Source: Channa striata
Lineage: Eukaryota > Chordata > Actinopteri > Anabantiformes > Channidae
Assembly: GCA_033026295.1 (NCBI GenBank)
Contig: CM065174.1
Coordinates: 2,965,001-3,029,000 of the forward strand
Length of the DNA stretch: 64,000 nucleotides
Direction of reading: 5' to 3'
Under the pieces are notes generated by a model that searched no databases, had not been told where the DNA came from, and saw only the letters and a program-made list of their open reading frames with translations. The position numbers and the translations under genes were made by a program. Shown here piece after piece: positions 1 through 13,839 of the stretch (its first letter is position 1; every line of letters begins with the position of its first letter).

Positions 1-277
1 TTAAAACACAGATTTGAGTTTTGTGATGTTGTATCATTCTAATAATATCACAATGTATGTACTTGTAACTGTATAAAAGGTATATACATACCTTACGTAT
101 GGTTTTGTCATTCAGTTTAAAATATCTTTCTGTTCTGAGAATCTCCTTCCTGTGTGTTAGTAATTATGAGCATATGAGACCAACACAAAAGAAACTATGG
201 CTCCAGGAATAATCACGTGTCACTTGTCTTTCTCCTAAACTGAACTCGAGAGTTAACACGCGTCTGTCTGTTTCCAG
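1..277 (+). other. zc3h4: zc3h4 last intron (3' part)
   Basis: Noncoding AT-rich sequence ending in a pyrimidine-rich acceptor (tgtctgtttccag) directly before the coding exon that starts at 278. No other gene is seen here. The rest of the intron and all upstream exons lie outside the window. Confidence 0.8.
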
Positions 278-1956
278 GTGACTCAGGGAACTGGTATTCC
301 AGTGAGGATGAAGATGGTGGTGGTAGTGTCACCTCCATCTTGAAGACACTCCGTCAGCAGACCCAAGCTCCTCAAAAGTCTGAAGGCCCCCCGAGTGACC
401 CTCGCCTCCAGAAAGCCTCTTCTGCCAACCCACTGGCTCGTCCTGCAGACCCCCGCTTGGTTCGGGACCCACGTCTGGCACGTTCTGCAGAGTCGTCCCA
501 AATGTCCGACTCCACCCACTCCATGGCTTCATCTTCCTCTGGACCACCTGCAGACCCCAGGCTAGCACGGCTAGCTGCTGCTACCTCAGCAGGGTCCACC
601 TCCCACTCACCTCCTGCCCCTAAACCAGAACCTCCTCTTGTCTACAAGCCCCCACCGCTTACAGCTCCAGCAGCAGATGAGGAGGAGACAGAGCGTGTTC
701 TACGGGACAAACCCGTCCCCATTCCTCTGGACCCGCTTATGGGGATGGCTCTGAGAGACCCGCGCTCCCAACTGCAGCAGTTCAGCCACATTAAAAAGGA
801 TATTATACTTCACATGCCGGCCTTCGCCAAAACTATTACCTGGTCTCCTGAAGATCTCCTCCCACTCCCCATCCCCAAACAGGATCTCCTTCCGCTCCCA
901 CCAGGCATTCCTCCCGTGTCCTCCCTTGACTCACGTGTGTCTCGTGGCCAGCAGCAGCTCCACGCGTCGATCCCTCACTCGCAGCCTCCGCCTGCACAGC
1001 CTCCTCCCACTGTTGACCCCCCTGCTCCCTCTTCCTCCACCTCCTCCCTCCCAGACTTTGAGCTTCTGTCTCGTATCTTAAAGACCGTCAACTCCAGTCC
1101 GTCCCAAACCCACTCCCCGCCTCTTTTACCTACCCCTGCTGCCCCTCTGTCAGTGATTGGTTCACCCCCCTCGGTGCCCCCTGCACCTGCAGAAAAACCC
1201 GTTGACCCCCGTATGGCTCGGAAAGCGCCCACCGACCCCCGTCTCCAGCCACAGAAGTCTGCACTGAAGCAGCCGTCGGATTCAGCGCCTCCACCTGTTC
1301 CTTCCACAACTCCAGCAGCAACATCCAGCTCGCCTCCCCCGACCATTGCCCCGTATGACCCAAGGCTGCTCTCCTCGGGCAGTGCAGGGCGTGGTGTGGG
1401 GACTGGGGCACCAGGGGGAGCTAGTGTGCTGAGCAGCATCAGTCTTTATGACCCTCGGACTAACAAACCAGGCAGCCCTGGAACGAGCAGTGGTTCTAAC
1501 AATTCTCCCATTTCATCCAGCACAGAGTCCAAACCCAGTGACCCTACGGCAACAAAGCCCAAGTCCAAGGAGCCCCTATTTGTTCGGAAGTCAGCGTTGG
1601 ACCAACCAGAGCCTGAGAAAAGTATCGAACAAGGAACCGATCGATACAACAGCTACAATAGGCCTCGGCCCAAACCTGCACCCTCACCTAACTCCATAAC
1701 CCAAGGAGGGCCTGGTGCAGCTGCTGCTGTAGGTCAGAGTGCTGCAGGAGACCAGGGGCCTGCCGGGGTCCACAACCTGCCAGTGTCCTCCTTGTTTGGT
1801 GTGGTTAAACAGGCAGCCAAGCCTGGTGGGACAAGTAGCCCCTTTGGTGGAAACAGCCCTGCACAACCTGACCAGACAACGGCTGAGCAGGACAATGCCT
1901 CACTGAAGGACGTTTTTAAAGGCTTTGACCCCACGGCCTCACCTTTCTGCCAGTGA
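278..1956 (+). CDS. zc3h4: ZC3H4 C-terminal coding exon (partial gene)
   Basis: This is the terminal coding exon of the CCCH zinc-finger protein ZC3H4, a nuclear RNA-binding protein that acts with WDR82 to stop unproductive noncoding transcription (family knowledge). After the acceptor, two bases complete a split codon, and the frame reads DSGNWYSSEDEDGGGSVTSI and runs open for about 558 residues to TGA. Seen in the sequence: an acidic/serine start, nine DPR(L/M/S/T) repeats spread over a Pro/Ser-rich disordered tail, the conserved blocks LRDPRSQLQQFSHIKKD, LPDFELLSRILKTVN and TDRYNSYNRPRPK, and the end DVFKGFDPTASPFCQ. These blocks match my memory of vertebrate ZC3H4 rather than ZC3H6 or ZC3H8. 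The first in-frame ATG (340) is internal, not a start. The zinc fingers are upstream and outside the window. The exon lies 5' of the CDC42EP gene on the same strand. Confidence 0.93.
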
Positions 1957-3870
1957 ACGCCCTCCTGACACTGGAGCCCTAACATGTGGTCAGGCTAGTT
2001 TTAACATTTAGGTCACTGACAAGATCAGTGAACAGGGGAGAGAGGGACTCAGTGGGGCAGCCGAGTGTCAAACCTTTGTGAACATATACACACGAAGCTC
2101 CCCACAGTGTTGCAGATTCAGATTCTATAAAAGACTCTTGGGTTATGGGAAGGGTTTAAAATTAAATCTCTATTTTAAACAAGCTTATTGATGTATAAAT
2201 AATGTATTCAGCATCTCAATGCCTAATGACAACAGTTATTCAGTCGACAGCAAAAACACATTTATACGCAGTGAACGTTTTAGTTTCATCATCCTGCATT
2301 TCAGTTCCTCTGCTCAGTTTTTGATGAGCTCGTCTGTATCTTTTATGCAGTTCAGATTTGGCAGTGTTCATGGCAACGGATGGCAAACAAAATATTGCTC
2401 ATTTGTGGTGTTTTTGTGGTTCAGTGAAGCAACGTCTTATGCACTGCGTCCTCTTTATTCTCTTTATGAACTGTTAAGTTTTGTAAAACAAAAGTCCACA
2501 TTTTGTTACAAAGACTCACCACAACACATTTTCTGCAGATACCTGAATAAATCAGTTTGAGTTGTTTTTAGTATTTATTTTTCTACTTTTTTGCACTGTC
2601 GGTTAGTTTCCTGAGGGGTTGTTAGGATTATTTTAATGTCTGTAGCTCCTCCCCCTTTTCATATACTGTTTCGTTTCAGGTGTAGAGCTCCCATCCAGAA
2701 CAGCTAACTTTGCCGTTACTGGTGACCTTTCTAACCACTACACCACTGATGTTCCTTTTTGCAAGTTTTCTTTCTCCTAGCAGGAAAAAGTTCAAGTGAA
2801 ATCGGAGACCGTGTAGTTCATGAAGAGATTACACTGACAGAATAAGCACTACTTCCCTCTGTGCAGTAGAGTGACAGGAACTTGAAACGTTTATATTAGC
2901 TTTTCTCTGCTGTACGTGTAATTATAAAACTGGTCATTTAACACGTAACACTTTGATTCACTGATTTAATATAAATCATCTAGATTTTAGCTTGTACTTG
3001 CTTTGTTTTATTGACTGCAGATTCCAGAGAGTGGTTCATTAAGTGGAGACATTTTCAGCCGTACAGCATCAGTTTTGAAAACACGTGGCTGCAGCGGTTG
3101 TTGACAATCATAAAGGAATCCTGGACCCTAAAATTAAACAAATGCAAAATCTGGCACTGATCTGTGCACGTGCCGTTCAGTCAGCCTGAGCTCAGCATGA
3201 ACCTGCAGGCGGAGTGTGTTTTTCTCTCTCATGCGAAGAATAGAAGTGAACACCATTGGGTTGGATTCACCAGATTCTGCTTTACGCCACAAAGAGCAGT
3301 GAGTGCAGCAGTTGTTCCGGTTCTGTCTGCCGAGCCAGTGACTCGTTAAAAAAAAAAAATGTGGGGTCACTCGCAGACGCTTTCAGCTTCCAAAAATGTG
3401 AAGATCTCAGCCGTCAGGATCGCCGTCGACCACCTTGTGTATAAATGTTGATCATTTTAATTTATTTTTTATACTTGAGCGAATATACTGTTTCACTCGT
3501 CATTATTGAGCTGAATCATTGTATGTGTGATTACCGCTCACCTCAGTGTGATGTCGGCAGCCTGTAACAGTGTGAAGAGAGGAGAAAGGCATATTTCTTT
3601 TATTTGTTTTGTGTATAAACAAACTAATGTCGGCTTCGCTATGGGCGAGCTCCGAGCAGGCCGCAAACAATCCTGTCAGGAAGCTGTCAGCTGTAGCCAG
3701 TGTGAAAGGTATTGTTGAATTGTTCTTTTTTTGTTTTGTACATGTTTTTTTTTTCCATGCTCTACAAATTCAACCAGTATCACGACTTTGGAGGAGGATT
3801 GGAGTTTTCTAAGTGTACATTGTAGGTGAGGATATCAAAGTATTTAAATAAAGTTGATATGTGATCAACC
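1957..3870 (+). other. zc3h4: zc3h4 3' UTR with two AATAAA signals
   Basis: The sequence after the stop is AT-rich and noncoding. AATAAA occurs at 2546-2551 and again at 3847-3852, the second followed by GT-rich sequence. Alternative short and long 3' ends are therefore likely. Which one is used is inference. Confidence 0.6.
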
Positions 3871-4854
3871 AGTTACAACGTTGTAATCTGTTGTTTTTTG
3901 GTCACCTCAGTGGAGTTATTCAAATCTATATCTACCATGATTTGTCAGAGAGAAGAAACCTAACCCACCCTCTGGCATCGTCCTGTAGAGCAATCAACAA
4001 CTAAAAAATAAAACTCCATATTTTTGCATATGGGAAGACAGTGAGTGCAGCCTCACGCTGACTCTTATTGTGGCTGTAAGCTGTTATTTTACTGCCTGGT
4101 CGATCATCGTGACAGGCTAAAATAAGAACTTTATTTGGTTTTGTTTCTCAAACCATCTAAAAATAATTATTTCAAATGGAATTTTTTTCATTTTGTTCTG
4201 TGTTCTCTGAGTATAGACCCCGTCGAGTCATTTACTTTTAAGCTCTGTCGTGAACCAGATGGGTGGAGTGTGGTGAATCAGATGGGTGCAGACAGAAGTG
4301 TTGAGGATGTGGTCACTGAATTAAACCTTCTATTGTGGGAGTATTTTTAACTTTTCTTTCACTGGTCCTGTTGTTCTGTCAGTCTGCTCCTCTGATAAAT
4401 ATTCAGTTAAATATTTGACTGTTCCTATCTGTCTTCAGGCTTCCAGTGTTGGCTCAGCGTGTGTGTGTGTTTGGATCAGGGCCCTCTGCAGCCCACAGAC
4501 TCTTTCCTGGTTTGCTATCCTCCCGTGAGTTACTTCCTGCTCCCCTCCCATCCTGCAACACTGGCTCCAGGAAGACAAATTATTCAACCTCAAAGGTTTT
4601 CTATAACACACACACACACAAATGGGCACCGAGCTGCCAATTTATTAGGTACACCTGTCAAGCTGCATATTACTAATTACTTTTGTTTATCTTAGATTTT
4701 ACAAAATTTTGGAAACAGGCGAAAGTAGGGGTTAGGAAAAAGATAACATTGCTGCACATTAAAAAAGCCAGTGAGCATTTGAACACCATATCTAACCCAA
4801 ATATTAAGTGGTGCCTTATGTTGTCCAAATTTGGAGACAGTGCAGATAATTCAG

Positions 4855-5320
4855 ATTCAAGATTCACACAACGTTATTGATCCCATGGGGAAATTTTGTG
4901 TCCTTGTTACATCTGCTCTCAGCATGAGAAGAAGGAAAAACGCTGGACAAAGAAACCACATAGACAATAAACAAATACAAACTACTGATCAGTAATTAAA
5001 TAAAATGTCAGCTAGAGGAGTAAAATAAATAAAAAATAATGCTAATTGTCCATATGGACCTTTCAGTTTCCCTGCTTTTCACAGAACAGTTTGATGGCCA
5101 CTGGGAGAAAGCATCTCCTGTAGTTTTCTGTGGAGAACTTGACTGAACGTTCTCCTCCGCAGTGGAGTGGGTGGGAGGCATTGTCCACGATTGAGAGCAG
5201 TTTGGACAACATTCTCCTCTCAGCCCCCAACAAGCGGATGGTCCAGCTCCTCCCCTAGAACAGAACCAGCTCTCCTTATAAGTTTGTCCACTCCTTTGTC
5301 TGCCACCTTCGGAAACCACA
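4855..5320 (+). repeat. Dispersed teleost repeat remnant
   Basis: It starts with a 'ttattgatccc..ggggaaatt' phrase common in fish dispersed repeats and continues through text recalling repeat copies ('gggagaaagcatctcctgtag', 'acaacattctcctctcagcc'). The class is uncertain. I call it a repeat from phrase recognition only. No intact ORF is present. Confidence 0.4.
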
Positions 5321-5689
5321 GCATAGAAGGCGGTTTGCTGACATACAGTAACACTGACATACTGTCAGAGGAGCTTCAAAGCAGCAGGTCTTGTGGGCTG
5401 TTTCCGGTTTGGGGGCTGTGCAGCTGCAGGCCGGTCCCTGGTGACCCCCGTCCTGATCCAAGTGGCCTCCTGTAGCAGGATAACGCTCTTTGCCACCGTG
5501 CAAAAACAGCCAGGAGTTATTTGATGTTACCTTAGTCTCCAAATTCTCCAGCCGAGCTTCTGTGGGATGTGCTGCAAAAACAAGTGCAGACCTTCCCACC
5601 CATGGACAGAGGACACATTCTGTCAGAGCTGAGGCGGTGGCAGAGGGGGACCTACACAATATTAGGTGGGTGGTTTTAATGTTTCGGCT

Positions 5690-5736
5690 GGTAAATGGCT
5701 GGCCCACTTATAAAGCACTTTTATCCAAAGCGCCAA

Positions 5737-5772
<36 letters not shown>

Positions 5773-5835
5773 CACACCAATAGTGACCCTGTGGTCCGTG
5801 GACGACTGCCTTACCAGCTGAGCTACGGCCGCCCC
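5690..5835 (-). mobile_element. tRNA-derived SINE fragment with internal CA tract
   Basis: On the minus strand the end at 5835 reads as a tRNA-like head: ggggcggccgtagctcagct, with an A-box-like TAGCTCAGCTGG. The other side has the SINE-like 'taaagcacttttatccaaagcg' phrase. A CA repeat (5739-5778) interrupts it. The same head recurs near 29.2, 36.3 and 57.5 kb. Confidence 0.6.
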
Positions 5836-8800
5836 TGGTTAATCTGATTGATGTAGATTGACTACTAGTCAAACAAAGGATGAAGGTGAAGACAGCAGCC
5901 ATATCAGACCCAGCGCCACTGACTCACCCCGGTCTTATTCATCAAACAGCAGGAAGAAGCTGCACATTAAAATGGGTTCAGGGAGAATTACTTTAATTCT
6001 CTTAATCAGCTGGAAACTTACTGTAACCTGCGTGTCCGAACAGCTCGAGTGACACAAGCTGAGCAGAGTATGGAGATCCGAAAAGCTACTGTTGGATCTG
6101 AATCATCGTCTTTTCTCACAGTTGTTTTCACACACGCACAAGTCATGCAGACAGCAGTAAGTGCAACAATAATCAGACAGTGTCATATGTTTGGTCTGTA
6201 GCTTTGGGATGAACGGTCCCTCCTTTAGCTCACACAGTTTGTTAAACTGCCTTCGCTGCGACGTTATAGACGTAACAGTGAGTTTCTGTTCACCTGCAGT
6301 TGGGACGCTGAAGAGTTGTGCGTTTCTCGTATTGTTCGTCAGTAATCTGCTTAGCTCCCTGTTCACAGAAGCTACCTGTGAGGAGCATCTATATTTAGCA
6401 GATCCGATCCTCTTACAGGAGGACTTTGGGATTCTGGGATTTGCTGCAGTGTTGTTGCTGCACTTTGTGGGGGTGTCGACGTTGATGCCGGGCTGACTCG
6501 TCAGTTCCTAGTATTTGTCTCGTTTCTGTCTGTGTGTCTCATTCTTCTGGGAGTCGGTGACTGTCCTCTCTCTGAGTTAAGAGGAGGAGTCAGAGGTTAT
6601 AGGAATAATGGAGATTTATTCCCCTCAGAGGGCTGCAGATTAATATAAAGACTTTTTTAAATCAACATCTATTAAACAGCTTTTGACAACAGCTCAGTGT
6701 TGTGTTTGTCATCATCCTTGTCAGATAGAAATGAGCTCTGAGTAATAAGTTGTTTTCCTGTGGGGGTTTTTCTCTGCCCGGCGCCCACGCTCTCCAGCCT
6801 GGGAGTCTGTCTGTCTGCCTGTCTGTCTCTGAGAGCTGCTTGTTGTAGGAAGCTCCAGATAAGAGCCGCTGCTAAATGCCCAAAATGTCCAAATGTAAAT
6901 TCCTGCCTTTGGTTTCCCCTCAGTATATATATATGGACATATGGACATATAGGATATATGGATGTGCTAACAGAGGACATGAGGTTAGCTGGTGTCAGAG
7001 AGGAAGATGCTCAGGATAGAGTGAAGTGGAAAAGGATGATGAGTTATAGTAGTAGTAGGTTTCCCCTCAGTCTGACTTATTATGCAAAACTGGGAATCCT
7101 GCATCATCCACCTGTGGCAAAAACCCACTGAAGCCCACCTCAAGTGTCTTTTCTGCCGTGCGGTCTTTGTCTCGACTCCTTAATCATCCACTCGTAGGAA
7201 CTGTGTGTGCAGTAGGAACATCTCCGCAGATAAAACCCCATCGCTGTGTTATGACTGCGCTGTTATCAGTGGGAGGTGGACGTTGCCAAGAATGACCTCA
7301 AATATCTGCTGTCGTGCATCTTAACTAACCTGCTGCCGTCTCTGCGCACTTCATCATCTTCAGGTCGACGTCTTTCAGTGCCTAGTTTGTGAGCAATTTT
7401 AAGTTTAAGCAAGTTTAAAATATTTTTTGATGGATTGATTCAGCTCAATAATGACGAGTGCTGGAAATTTTCCACCTGATCGACACCTTTTTTACATTTG
7501 TCTTTTATTGCTACAACCACACGTCTGCTGCTTCAAACTATAGAAAAGCATTTACTTAAAACACCTTTGAAATATATGTCAGTAAAGAACCTCTCATACC
7601 CACAGAGGGTCCGAAGATGTACCGGCCACCAGAGGCTCGACAGTGTTCGCTGTGGCCTTCAGCAGCAGCGTTTTCTGATGAATGGATCCACAGTCTGAGG
7701 TTGACGTGAACAAACCCACGTCACTGTGTCGGCATGTTTCTGCTCCACATGTGACAAGAGCCTTTGTCACATGCACTAACTGTAGGACTGTGTGTGTTCC
7801 TATAAGTCTGTGCCGCTGCTGTGACCTTGTGTGTGTGTGTGTGGGTGTCAGATCAGTCTTTTCCATCCAAACCAACAGTTTTGTTCTGTAACCTAAATGT
7901 AGCGAAGCTAAGGCTCATTTTTGGTCTTTTTATTGTTCTCGTTAAACCAGGGAACTGGGCAGTAAAGGTATAAATGAGAAATGTGGGCAACATTTCAGAG
8001 CCGGTAATTTGAATTTCTAAAAAAAAAATCCTGCAGTTAAAAGTGAACCTTGAACAAGACAGAGATTCTCTTTTCTTTGGAACCAATCAGAACAAGAACT
8101 GAGCCGGATAGTTTGTTGGGTTCGAGTCCAAACCCGACCCAAGCCGAAGGCAGATACGTTTTTAGGACAGATGAGGAAAGATAACGTGTTTAATGTCAGT
8201 TCTTCCGGAGCACCCACTGAAAGTCCAGTCAGGTCCTGCTCAATGTGGACTCCCAGGAAGCAGCCGTCCTCCACCCTCTCCCCTGTTAAGGGCACAGTCA
8301 CACCCATGTGCCCTCAAATTAGTTCCATGGCTCTAAAGCCGGGACTCGAGGTGAATGGGAAGGGGCATCATCAGAGTGACAGGAGCAGAGCCGAAGAAGA
8401 GGAACCCTCCAACAGAACCCTCCCAGTGTTAGTTACACTTTATATCTGGACGTTGGACAGTTATGGAACATGAACGTCCTGTTGACGAATTGGCATCTAC
8501 AACCTGTTATCTGCATGAATGTGAACACGGCAGCTCTTGGCGAAACAAATGCTGTCAGCTATGTTCCTTTGTAAAGCGTCAAGGCCACATGGGCAGACTT
8601 GACAAGCTCCGACTGTGGTTGTGTAACACGGTGGAATTGGAAACACTGTTGTCCCTCCCCAGGACAGAAAGCACACACCCTGCTTCCTGTCGTTGGTCAA
8701 AGAATTCCAGCCATCACCGACTCCTCCTTTCCTTTCTTTAAATGTACTTTCCTTCCTTTTCTCTCTGTTCTGCAGGAGGTTACTGTCGTTCAGGTCCACG

Positions 8801-9652
8801 TGTTGCGCCCGTGGTCCGAGGGTCACTGTCCTCGCTCCCATCAGAACAAATTCTTTCCGTATGTCCTGTTTTCCTCTTCGGGCTCCATATTGGTCGGAGC
8901 GGGACGAGCCCATTTCTCCTCCTTGATGGATCGTGTTGCTAACTAAACAATGCTGGTCTTTCCTGTCAGATGCAAAGCGGACATTATATTCTCAGCGCTC
9001 GGACTCTTTGTTTCTGCAGTCGTCCTGCTCGTTCGTGTGCTGTGTGATTCGCTGAAACCTGCAAACATGTGAATGACAATGAGCGTTTTTCTCCATTACT
9101 GCTGCAGCTGTTTCAAACCTTCTGTGGATTCAAGATAATGAACGTTACATAACTTGTTTTGATTCTGGTGGGGTTTTTTTTTGGTTGCATGAAGCCAGTT
9201 TATAAAACATCTGACGGCTGTAATTTGAGAGGCTTTATTAGATTATGGGGCTGGTGTCCATGCTGCTTGTTTACAGTGGACAGAGGACCCTCAATGAGGA
9301 GAGGGGAGATTTTTGAGGCATGAGGCGGTGATAACATCTGAACTTTCAAAGCTGAATTTAAAAGCAGCGATTTCAAACAATGTCCTAACCACTTGTTTAG
9401 CGTGTGTGTCCTTCAGGCTCCGTTCAGGCCTCCGTTCCCACAGGCTCCAACGTTAACATCTTAACTTCCTGTTGTGGACTGAACCAACCAAGAGGCCAAA
9501 TATAAAACTGACCATAGCTGGCGTGTTCCCAAAGCCAGGCTTACTCAAACAGAAACACACAAACACAGTCCGCAGGAGAGTGGAGGAAACTCTGGCAGCT
9601 GATTTGGGACTTGCCTTACTTGAGTGTTGCTTAATAGCAGAGGCAAACACTG

Positions 9653-9676
9653 TCACACACACACACACACACACAC
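9653..9676. repeat. (CA)n microsatellite
   Basis: Pure CA dinucleotide tract in intergenic DNA. Confidence 0.9.
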
Positions 9677-11059
9677 TTTAGTCCGCACATAAACATCCAC
9701 TCCTCGCGTCCGATGTTTCACCGTGATAAACCTCGGTGAGAGTTTTACATGTGCTCTTTGCCAAGTTTGCCTCTAGTGCTTCAAGTCTTTGGTAAATACA
9801 CACAGAAACTCCCTCTCACACATAACTGGGAGCTTTCCAGTATCGGCCAAGCAGGAGCTGGATGTTTGTTGGTCTTACTGTTCAGCCATAAAGTTCCCTT
9901 CAGACTCCCATAAACGTATATGTTTGCACTGGGAACTCCACTCCCCGCAGCCCCGGTTAAAATCACACTCCTTCACCTTTAACCCTAATAGCAGCTATCA
10001 AAGGAAGAGCTCGACATTTTGGAGAATGCATTTGGTCGCTTTCTTGCAGAGCGTCCGAGCAGAGGGGCGTCCGTGTGGCCGGTTTTCCTTCCTCTCTTTC
10101 TCTTGCCGTTGTCTATTTCTGTGTGATTGTTCCAGGCGGGCAGGGGCTCCTGCCCCTCCATACGACCCCTGAGCCTTGACAGAGAGGAGAGAAGGGAGGC
10201 CAGAGGAGAGAAGGGGGGGATTGTGGGAACGGAAGGAGTCTGCAGAGGCGGGAGGAGAGGAACGAGGAGGGGAAAAGAGGAAACATGTGATGTGATGTTC
10301 ATCTGTGAATCTATTAATTCATGCAAACACAAGTGATGCTGTGTGTTTGTCTACGTGTGTGTGTGTGTGTGTTTATGTTGATGCTACTCGGAGGCTAAGG
10401 GTGACACGTGACGCTGTGGGAGGAGCCGCACGGCGTTTGTAGATCAGTAACGTTTCTCTTAGCGTCAAACGCTGTGACGCTCGGATCATTTGCTCAGGTG
10501 AACAAGCTAATCCAGGTTGCAGCCTGACAGACACTGAACCTGAGCAGAGGATGTTCCTTGTTGGTTTCTGTGTCTGTTGTGCAGCTCGGTGGTTCCCCCC
10601 TTGTTCCCCAAGCCGATCACCCCCCCTGAGGCTCTGCAGTTTGTTTCAGTCCCATCACGCTAAATGGAAACAAGCAGAAGCTCGTTCACTCGCAGATTCC
10701 CAGAATTCCTGAGGTCACTCTGCGACTTGCTGCACGTCGCACTTTCGCTGCTCGGAAGTGGAAACGTCAGGCTCATCGAAGCTGCTGTGGGCTGGATGTG
10801 AGTGGGTCAGGACTGTTTTTAGTGTGTTCCCGCAAAAACAAATCCTAACTTTTCACATTGTTGAAAAGTGTTCAAAATCTTTAGTTGCCTCAGTCCTGCT
10901 CAAATTGTCTGAATGGTTAAAACAAATATCAAATATCACCAAAAACGGTATTATTTCATTTTGTAGCAATAGAATTTTGAATTAAAGGAAGTACATTTAC
11001 CAAAGTGAAAGTAGGAATACGACAACATAGAATTACAACATTAAGTGTAACTTTACTAA

Positions 11060-11720
11060 TTAAAAGCACAAAAAGAAAAAGAAATGACTTACAAATCATT
11101 CAAAGCCTGTGTCTGATTGTAAATAACAAAACTACTCTAATGTCAAGTTTTTGTTTTCTGAATGTGAATATATGCTGGTTTTGAATAGGCAACAGATCAG
11201 CATCACGACTTTACAGAAATAAATAACCCTCTGTGAAAAATGGTGTGTTCAACGCCTTGAGGACAAGATTTCGTAATGTAAAACTCCAAAGAAACGTGGG
11301 ATTTTCTCATCTGTGGTTCATAACGTCATTAGAACCTCCAGAGAATCTGGAGACAAGGCCTTCAACCAGAACAGAATGGTCCTGATCTTCAGGCCCTTGG
11401 GCGGCACTGAACTAAAAACAGACACGACTCGGAAAACCACGGTCGGTGATCACAGTCTGTTTCTGCAAAGCGAAGCAAAGACAACAAAAAAAAAAAATCA
11501 TGATATCCACAAACATTGCCCACATTTAAAACGGACAGGGGAAGTGGGAAATTGTCCTGTGGTCCAACTGCTTTTCAGAAAAACAATCAAGTGTCTCAGT
11601 TGAAACACGTTTTATCTTGTCTTCATATTGAAAGTCAAAATGAGCTTCAAAATCACTTGCAAATCAAAATTTTCTTTTTTATTTCGATTTTACGCAATGT
11701 TCCAGCACATGACATTGTCA
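11060..11720 (+). mobile_element. Old, internally deleted DNA transposon copy
   Basis: Blocks such as 'cacgattt..gtaatgtaaa', 'agaacctccagagaatctgg', 'gatcttcaggcccttggg' and 'gggaaattgtcctgtggtc' resemble, in the right order, a very widespread fish DNA transposon (Tc1/mariner-like by my recollection). AT-rich ends flank it. No intact transposase frame remains. Confidence 0.5.
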
Positions 11721-13839
11721 CGCACTGAATGAAACCCACGTAAGAGGGTAATTAAGGTTTAGATCAGCAGGTAAGTCGACGTTCTGGGAAGGAGACTGGA
11801 AGTGACTCAGCAGTGTGACTTTTGCTTAATCTTGATTATTCTTTTATTGTGAAATCTGTGACTGTATGTCTCACGGGGAGAGACTAATTCCACCTGGCCG
11901 GGTGAGTTTGTTGCATAATAGCAGCTCTGGCTTCTACTTCTAGCTCATGTCGTTGTGTTTATCTTTCTCTCATTTGTTCTCCTCCACTTTCTTTTTTTTT
12001 TTAGTTCTTGCACAACCCGACTTTGGAAGACCTCACATGCGACACACAAACACAGATCCTCCAACCCCGAATTTGTCTCCGAGCTGGAGAATCTCCAGTC
12101 TCACTGGGGGTCTCGGCATGGGGCAGCACCTGGGGGCCTGATGGAGCGAGAGAGAGAATAACAGATATGGTTCTGACCTCATGTGGATCCACCTCATGCT
12201 GCAGTGTGTGTGTGTGTCGCTACAGTAACACAACCACATCTCTCAGGAGACTCGAGTAAGTCTCGGTTTATCTAGTTTACACAAGGCGGTCAACTTCAAA
12301 CGCTGATGGAGTCTCAGATAAAGAGTGTGTGTTCTCTCTGTTTGTCGTCCACGGGACACTTTACTGTTCTGCACGTTGCTGGACTTTTTGGACGCTGGCT
12401 GTCCTTCTGATGCTGAAGCTGAGCCACGAGTCAGTCATCAGAGTCAGTGCACAATGCTGCTTCAGCAGGAGACACGCCCTTCTGTCTTTGGAGACGAGCG
12501 CCAAGCACACGCCAGTGGACCAGCACAGGGGGGAACGGGTTTAATTTGCTTTGCAGGCGTCCCGCAGCAGCTGTAAACAAGATGCGTCTGCACTCTGAGC
12601 TACACAGAGAGCAAACGTCTGCATTCTCCGCTGGTTAAATCCTCATTACCTCGCTGCAATTATGCTCTGTGCCAGGCCTGCAGGGGCCACCAGAACAGGC
12701 CTCCTGGGCTGCAGCTGCTCTCGTCTGGGGCGGCAGTAAAAAGCGAAGTGCCGTTTAACTGTCTAATTATGAACCATAACGCAGAGAGAGACTTGATAAC
12801 TCTGCAGAGAAAAGGAGCCGAGCATCTGACCCAGATACTGATGCTGTGGCCGGAGACAGACGTGATGTCTCATATTCGGAAAGTAAACTGCACAGTGTAA
12901 TAGCAGCAGGTTTTCTCTGAGCAGATTCAGTCAAGGATCTGCTGCAGACCCACCGGCAGCTCGGGACTGAACCAGGCGGTTCTGAGCGATCAATAAACGA
13001 AGCCTGTTCCTCCTGTTTCTTTTTTAAGCAGCAGCCTGCTCTGGTTTCACTGTGGTGTCTGCCTGCTGCTAATTACATTAAAGACCAGAGGCGTCATCAC
13101 TGTCTGTCACAGGAAGAGGTCACCGATCTCTACCTGCCCACAGGAAGTGACTGAACTCTCCTAAAACTCCTACTGCGAGGATCCTCATTTCAGCTGGATC
13201 CGGACCCTGTTTCTCACCTTTTAGCTCATTGTGGCTCATTGAAACATCTCCCCTGCGGGACACAGTTCAGTTCCTGGCGTTTGCTGTGTCAAACCACACT
13301 GGGTGAGGAGAGGTGTCACTGGCTTTCAAAATAAAACCTGAACCCCGTGGTGGCATTTCACCAAATATATAAGCTCCTTTAAAATATCCACGAACATTTG
13401 TTTTTTTTCATGGTTTTCAAAGAAGCCTGGGAGCCCGAGTCTGTCATTCTACGCCCAAAGGCTTCATAGACTTTGTATGGTCCATCATACGTTGTCTGAT
13501 TTCAGTTTTCACTAAAGATGCTCCATTATGGAAATGGATAAAAAGTCTGTATCTCACAATGGGAACCTGCATTTGACGGTTCACATTTCTTGTTTGGAAG
13601 ACTTCAGGAAAAAGACGCACAATGAAGACACAACTGACTTTTTAGACAATAAGTATCAATGATGGAACCCAGTCTCTGTGCTCATAATCTGTCCACGTGT
13701 TCCGGGTAATAACTATGTGTCGTTAGACTGTGTTTTCCCCTTCTCCAAAACCCCCTAATTTAGGAATCGTGTCCCTCACGTTGACGTGGAAAGAAAATCC
13801 TAACGACTGAAGATCTTCAGTTGAAATTCTTCACCGGAA

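Larger units (their letters stand above)
3871..13839. other. Gene-poor intergenic region
   Basis: About 10 kb between the zc3h4 3' end and the CDC42EP promoter. No open frame here looks like a conserved protein. It holds short CA/GT tracts (around 4606, 5739-5778, 7833, 9653-9676, 10354), a SINE, an old DNA transposon copy and a 'ttattgatccc' repeat, listed separately. A purine-rich stretch lies at about 10175-10285. The rest is unassigned. Confidence 0.6.

Noticed and set aside
975..1439. Long minus-strand open frame (154 codons) inside the zc3h4 exon
   Set aside because: It is the GC-rich antisense shadow of the proven plus-strand frame and has no protein-like motifs.
5776..5835. Possible tRNA gene (GTAGCTCAGCTGG-like box on the minus strand)
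   Set aside because: Only the head resembles a tRNA; no full cloverleaf or proper B box. It is better explained as a SINE.
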